Assembly: GCA_008360955.1 (NCBI GenBank) | Contig: LUCM01004350.1 | Coordinates: 7,556-71,555 of the forward strand | Reading direction: 5' to 3' | DNA length: 64,000 nucleotides | Source: Fasciolopsis buskii | Lineage: Eukaryota; Platyhelminthes; Trematoda; Plagiorchiida; Fasciolidae | Shown: positions 60,211 to 64,000 of the stretch, in pieces | How positions within the stretch are numbered: position 1 is the first letter of the stretch | Layout: each line of letters starts with the position of its first letter | Program-made: the position numbers and the translations under genes | The notes under the pieces: generated by a model | What the model saw: only the letters and a program-made list of their open reading frames with translations | What the model was told of the DNA's origin: nothing | Database searches by the model: none

Positions 60211-60976
60211 CTTTTCAGTTTGCATATAAATCTAACAGGTCCACTCTGGACGCTCTCACCTCCTCCATTCACCACATTTGTTAGTCCTTAAATGCATCAA
60301 TGAAATCCGTCCGTTGCGCTTTTCTAGACTATTTGTCGGCATTTAATTCCGTTCCACTTTCTTTTCTACTTCACAAACTGGAAACATTTGGTTTTCCCAG
60401 CTCCTTATTAGCATGGTTTGATTACTTTACTAGCTGAACCCAAGGCACACGAATGAACGACAAAACCACAAAACCATTGATTAACAACTCAAACGTGCTA
60501 CAGGGTGCTGCTCTTCTACCGTTTCTCTTCTCTAATTACATCAGCGACCTATCAACTACTTCCGCCTTCCATCTGTTTAAGTGAGCTGATGATGTGGCCC
60601 TCTCTCAAGCCAGTGAAAATAACGATGATTTTCAAAGTTCTTCTAACAACCTATCTTGTACCTACGAATTCTCGCACGAGCTGGTTTAAATCTCAAAACA
60701 CCTGAATGTTTCGAATGTCTGTACTCTCTCTCTCTCTTCCTCTCTCTCTCTCTGTCAGTAAGCCTACCTATCCGAAACGTCTTTCGTCAACTCAGGAACA
60801 CTTACCAGAGTTGATTCTATGGAATATCTAGGAATTAATATTGATAAAAATCCGAAGTGGAATTCTCACATTTCTACCTGTGTAAACAATCTTCGATGGT
60901 TGTCACTTCAAATCAAGAAGCTTCGACAGTACACGGTGAAACAAAGCACCATCTCCCGATTTGTATACCAATGTCT
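60211..60976 (+). repeat. Right arm of the 766-bp near-identical inverted repeat
   Basis: Reverse complement of 56634-57399 with one clear internal mismatch; arms are separated by a 2.8-kb spacer. Confidence 0.93.
60724..60754. repeat. (CT)n microsatellite inside the inverted repeat
   Basis: CT run interrupted by one TTCC; it sits within former RT coding sequence, where it encodes SLSLFLSLSLS. Confidence 0.9.
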
Positions 60977-62700
60977 GCTGACAATAACCGGCGTAAATGG
61001 ATTACCAATATGCACTAGAATATCTATGACGCAAGTTGCGCATCGCAGATCAACGAGAGACCTGCAGTAGCTGGAACCCTCGTTCGCGTTTTAATCACAA
61101 ACCATGCATTTGTATGCACAATCGGAATAATCCCGATCGGTGGATTGTTTTCTGTCCAATGACGTTCGATGCATGTTTGGATTGCATGATGGCCTGTCGC
61201 CGCGCTTCACAGTGCCTGGTTGCCTAAACAATCTGTGGAAAGGAGCTCCCGGACTTTATTTCTTGACTTTTTGATTGACTGACCACGGGATGACATGAAG
61301 GTGTTCATGTATCTTTGAACACATGTTCCACTACCTTTCACAAGTGGCATAACTTATAACTGAACTGTTTTTCCCTTTCGGGTTACTGGCTAGATTAAGG
61401 GCAGTGGTATGGTAAAACCGAATGCCATAGAGTCAGCCATATGACTCTATCTATTGCACGTATTTCTCAGTCGAACAAAATCCAACGAGGTCCTCTCTAG
61501 AGCGCCCTTTCAACACCTTCTATTTTGCATTCTTTCAATGACCACACTAGTGTACTCATTAAGTTCTAGAAAGGTTCTACGGCTAGCCATAGGCTGACAA
61601 TTGAAGAACTGATAGCCTGTCGCGGAATCGTGCGGCATTCCGGCCGTGATTTCGCAGCCTTACATAAGCCTATCTAGTCCAGTCTAGTCGGAAAACATTT
61701 CCAGGCACTCCAGAAAGTGGCCAATGAACTTCCACGTAATCAAACCAAAATTCACAAGGCGAAACAGTTTTGAAGTTATTTTATTTGGTGGAAAGCAACG
61801 ATATAATCAATTTCAAGAAATTTCTGAACTGCATTTTTACCTACAGAAGGGCGCTGCCGCTACGAATTCCAGTGCTGGTGTGACCAGTGGAGTTCAGTGA
61901 TTCTCTGGATAAGACTGCATTTATACTGACCTGAAAGTAAAAAGAAAACTAACGAACCGGTCCTCCTCAAGTGCAGCTAATGCCGTGTAACCCTCACTTA
62001 ATCATACTCACGACTGGCAGATATCATTATGCCTGCAAACATGAAACGATAGATACACACTGCCGTATGCGGACTTAGGGTGAATGGAATCGGTAATATT
62101 ACGGAAATCTTTGGACAAACGTCTCTGTGCTACGAATCGTTAAGCAAAACGCTGTCTGGATATGCCAAAACAAGGTAGTGAAAATAGGAAAGCTGAAAGC
62201 AAGTTCATTTTCTTAAAAGGGGCCTGGAAAATTGGCGAGAGAGGCCTGCAGTAAGGGACAATTTGAGGATCGCAACCACGATTTTTCATGTCTACGACAG
62301 TTAGGGTCATATTAAAAAAATCAGGATGCGAGATTGCTAGTTTGAATATTTGAAACGACTGGTGTGTATCGATGACCGGAAATTACCATGATATTGTTTC
62401 AGTGCTTCAGAGGATTTGCTCTTGTCATTCACTAGAGCACTAATTATTTCGAATAGGCGAATGCTTAATTTTTATACAACTTTGTTTGTATTAGGTTTGA
62501 CTAGGGTTCACTGTTACACCAAAATACTGATTCCATAGTCCAGACGATTCAGTCTTATTCGTTCAAGTAGCAGCACCCACCATTCTAGTACTGCACTGTG
62601 TGACAACCTCTGCATCCAGATAAGGAAACCCGTGTGCTTATTTTGCACATCCAGAAGTCAGCACTAGGGGCAACAGCAAAACCCGTTAACCTTTGATAGG
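60977..62700. other. No recognisable gene
   Basis: Short ORFs only; nothing identified. Confidence 0.5.
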
Positions 62701-62868
62701 TAGATGGGTGAATGAATGGATGAATCGATGGATGGACCAACCAATCAATCAATCGATCAATCAACCAATCAATCTGTCAGTCAGTCAGTCAGTCAGCCAG
62801 TTAGCCAATCAGTCAATCAGTCTATCTGTCAACTTGTCTAACTACGCACCCATATATCTATCTATCTT
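62701..62868. repeat. Compound tetranucleotide satellite
   Basis: Successive blocks of related 4-mers: GAAT/GGAT units, then AATC/GATC units, then GTCA units, then AATC/GTCT units, then CTAT units. Units grade into each other by single changes, as in slippage plus point mutation. The 92-codon ORF over it (repeats of NQSI and SVSQ) is an artefact of the satellite. Confidence 0.9.
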
Positions 62869-64000
62869 TGTACTTGTAATGACTTGTGCCATATCAAGTA
62901 TACCCCTTTGGACTTGCACACTCACACACACTATATGCCAGCGGAGTCACGACCTTAGTCTGGTGACGTGATATACCGTTTCAGTTGCTCGTCTATTGAA
63001 AGCTTGGGCCTCAAAATCATTATTGTTTTGTATCGAACAGGTTCATTCCGGCCAATGGTAGCATCAATCCAACCACTGTCTATTGATCTCATAACAGTCG
63101 TAAACCGAGAGGCTACGTAAGCGCAATTTACCGCCCCCCACAGAGGCAAATTACATCCAACCTGGCACAACCGATGCTTTTAGCGAAGTGGCGTCAAAGT
63201 TTATTGAGACCACTGATTCACTTGGTCAGATGCAGGCACACACGTGCCTTTCACTGCGCAAACACAAACTGATTATGTTAACTCCTGTCAGCCTTAAAGC
63301 GACTGAATTTGTGCCTGCTGGAATCTCTTGCACGAAATTTAGAATAACTGATGCGCAGACAGTACGGCCAAACAGTCCGAATTTGTTTGCACAAAATTTC
63401 TCAGATTGATTATATTGAAACATTTTTAAAAAAAGTAGTTGTTTCGGAATAGATTTTTTCTCGGAGTCTGAAATGTTCTATTTAGTTATTGCTGTATTGC
63501 TGGTTCATCGTGATTCCTGTGCGAAGTACCGTTGCTACCGGCAATTCTTAATGACATGATTGGAACTTCATTGGAACGGAAAGGGCGTGTCTTGTAGGTG
63601 CTAGACACCACCACGCGGGATGGAAGACCAGCAACCATGGCACTGCAACTTGAATTGGTACAGAAGCACAAAGGGTAGCAGTGGGTAGGTGTGGTAACCA
63701 GGTGAATGCCAAGGCAAGGCCACTTACTACTAAAGTGACCGGCGGACATGGGCTTTGGATCTCTGACCTCCTCGGGATGCCAGACCCGTAGTTCACTTAA
63801 CAATCGCCATGTTAATTGGAAGTGAGTGTTGGGTGACATACCCCTAATAATTTTCTGTCCCTGTTTTAATGACTTTCTCTCGAAATTCTAAAGATGGAAA
63901 TTCCTCGGGGATTCTTTAATTTGAATCCGGTGCACATTTCCGACGTATCTACCAATCAACTGGGAAATTCAAAATTTCCCAATTGAATAACAGTGATCAC
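62869..64000. other. No recognisable gene; GC-richer block at 63560-63840
   Basis: The minus strand of 63486-63839 is open in two overlapping frames (117 and 82 codons) and is GC-richer than its flanks, which suggests an unidentified repeat or LINE 5' region; no motif confirms it. Confidence 0.4.

Larger units (their letters stand above)
60130..60976 (+). pseudogene. CR1/Rex1-like LINE, 5'-extended copy truncated at its 3' side
   Basis: Begins upstream of the duplicated block with an RT segment absent from the minus copy (MCVVLNHLRASMYRPDNPFQ, leading into FAYKSNRSTLDAL), then repeats the same broken RT as 57399-56634, including the stop before ADDVALSQ and the (CT)n expansion after the ECFECL stretch. 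At about 60966-60976 it leaves the element: the minus copy continues with the real C-terminus while this one enters unrelated sequence (CTGACAATAACCGGCG). Confidence 0.85.

Noticed and set aside
62693..62971. 92-codon ORF with NQSI/SVSQ repeats
   Set aside because: It is a translation of the tetranucleotide satellite.
1..64000. CRISPR array, operon, phage or bacterial gene cluster
   Set aside because: No regularly spaced short direct repeats, no long prokaryotic-type ORFs or tandem genes; the content is that of a eukaryotic repeat-rich region.

Overview
The window reads as nuclear DNA of an animal, most likely a parasitic flatworm of the trematode type. There are no operons, no long ORFs (the longest is 177 codons), and no ribosomal, phage or bacterial genes. 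The sequence is packed with decayed relics of RTE, CR1/Rex1-like and Jockey-like LINEs, Ty3/gypsy reverse transcriptase, tRNA-derived and 5S-derived SINEs, and microsatellites. Base composition looks moderate (not AT-rich), which fits opisthorchiid, fasciolid or echinostomatid flukes better than Schistosoma. This is inference from the repeat types; no host gene with a species signature is present.

Layout. 1-0.3 kb: one arm of a perfect inverted duplication whose partner is at 33.3 kb. 0.4-0.75 kb: first of five copies of an LTR-like repeat (family C). 6.4-7.5 kb: a palindromic SINE dimer ending at a single N, then two RTE fragments in opposite orientations. 9-12 kb: RTE 3' ends and a short CR1/Rex1-like RT piece. 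12.06-14.45 kb: a nearly full-length decayed Jockey-like LINE (+). 15.7 kb: an exon-like stretch resembling the PX domain of ARHGAP32/33 (CdGAPr) RhoGAPs. 16.9-18.3 kb: a decayed CR1-like LINE (-). 19.5-27.3 kb: SINEs, an RTE RT fragment, and dispersed families A and B. 27.85-28.2 kb: second, identical palindromic SINE dimer. 29.8-32.3 kb: two gypsy RT fragments and a family C copy. 33.3 kb: partner of the first inverted duplication. 36.8-44 kb: more family C and A copies and two further exon-like stretches. 48.5 and 52.1-52.4 kb: tRNA-like and 5S-plus-tRNA composite SINE sequence. 56.2-61.0 kb: two inverted, virtually identical copies of the same broken LINE. 62.7 kb: a compound tetranucleotide satellite.

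No complete host gene can be demonstrated. The exon candidates (15.7, 38.0, 42.3 and 33.4 kb, plus its inverted copy at 0.1 kb) could belong to genes with long repeat-filled introns, which are common in trematodes, but without transcript data they remain candidates. The most informative signals are the nearly mutation-free duplications of already broken sequence (1/33 kb, 6.4/27.9 kb, 57/60.5 kb), the tail-to-tail SINE palindrome, the 5S/tRNA composite SINE, and the LTR-like family that carries an E-box palindrome.
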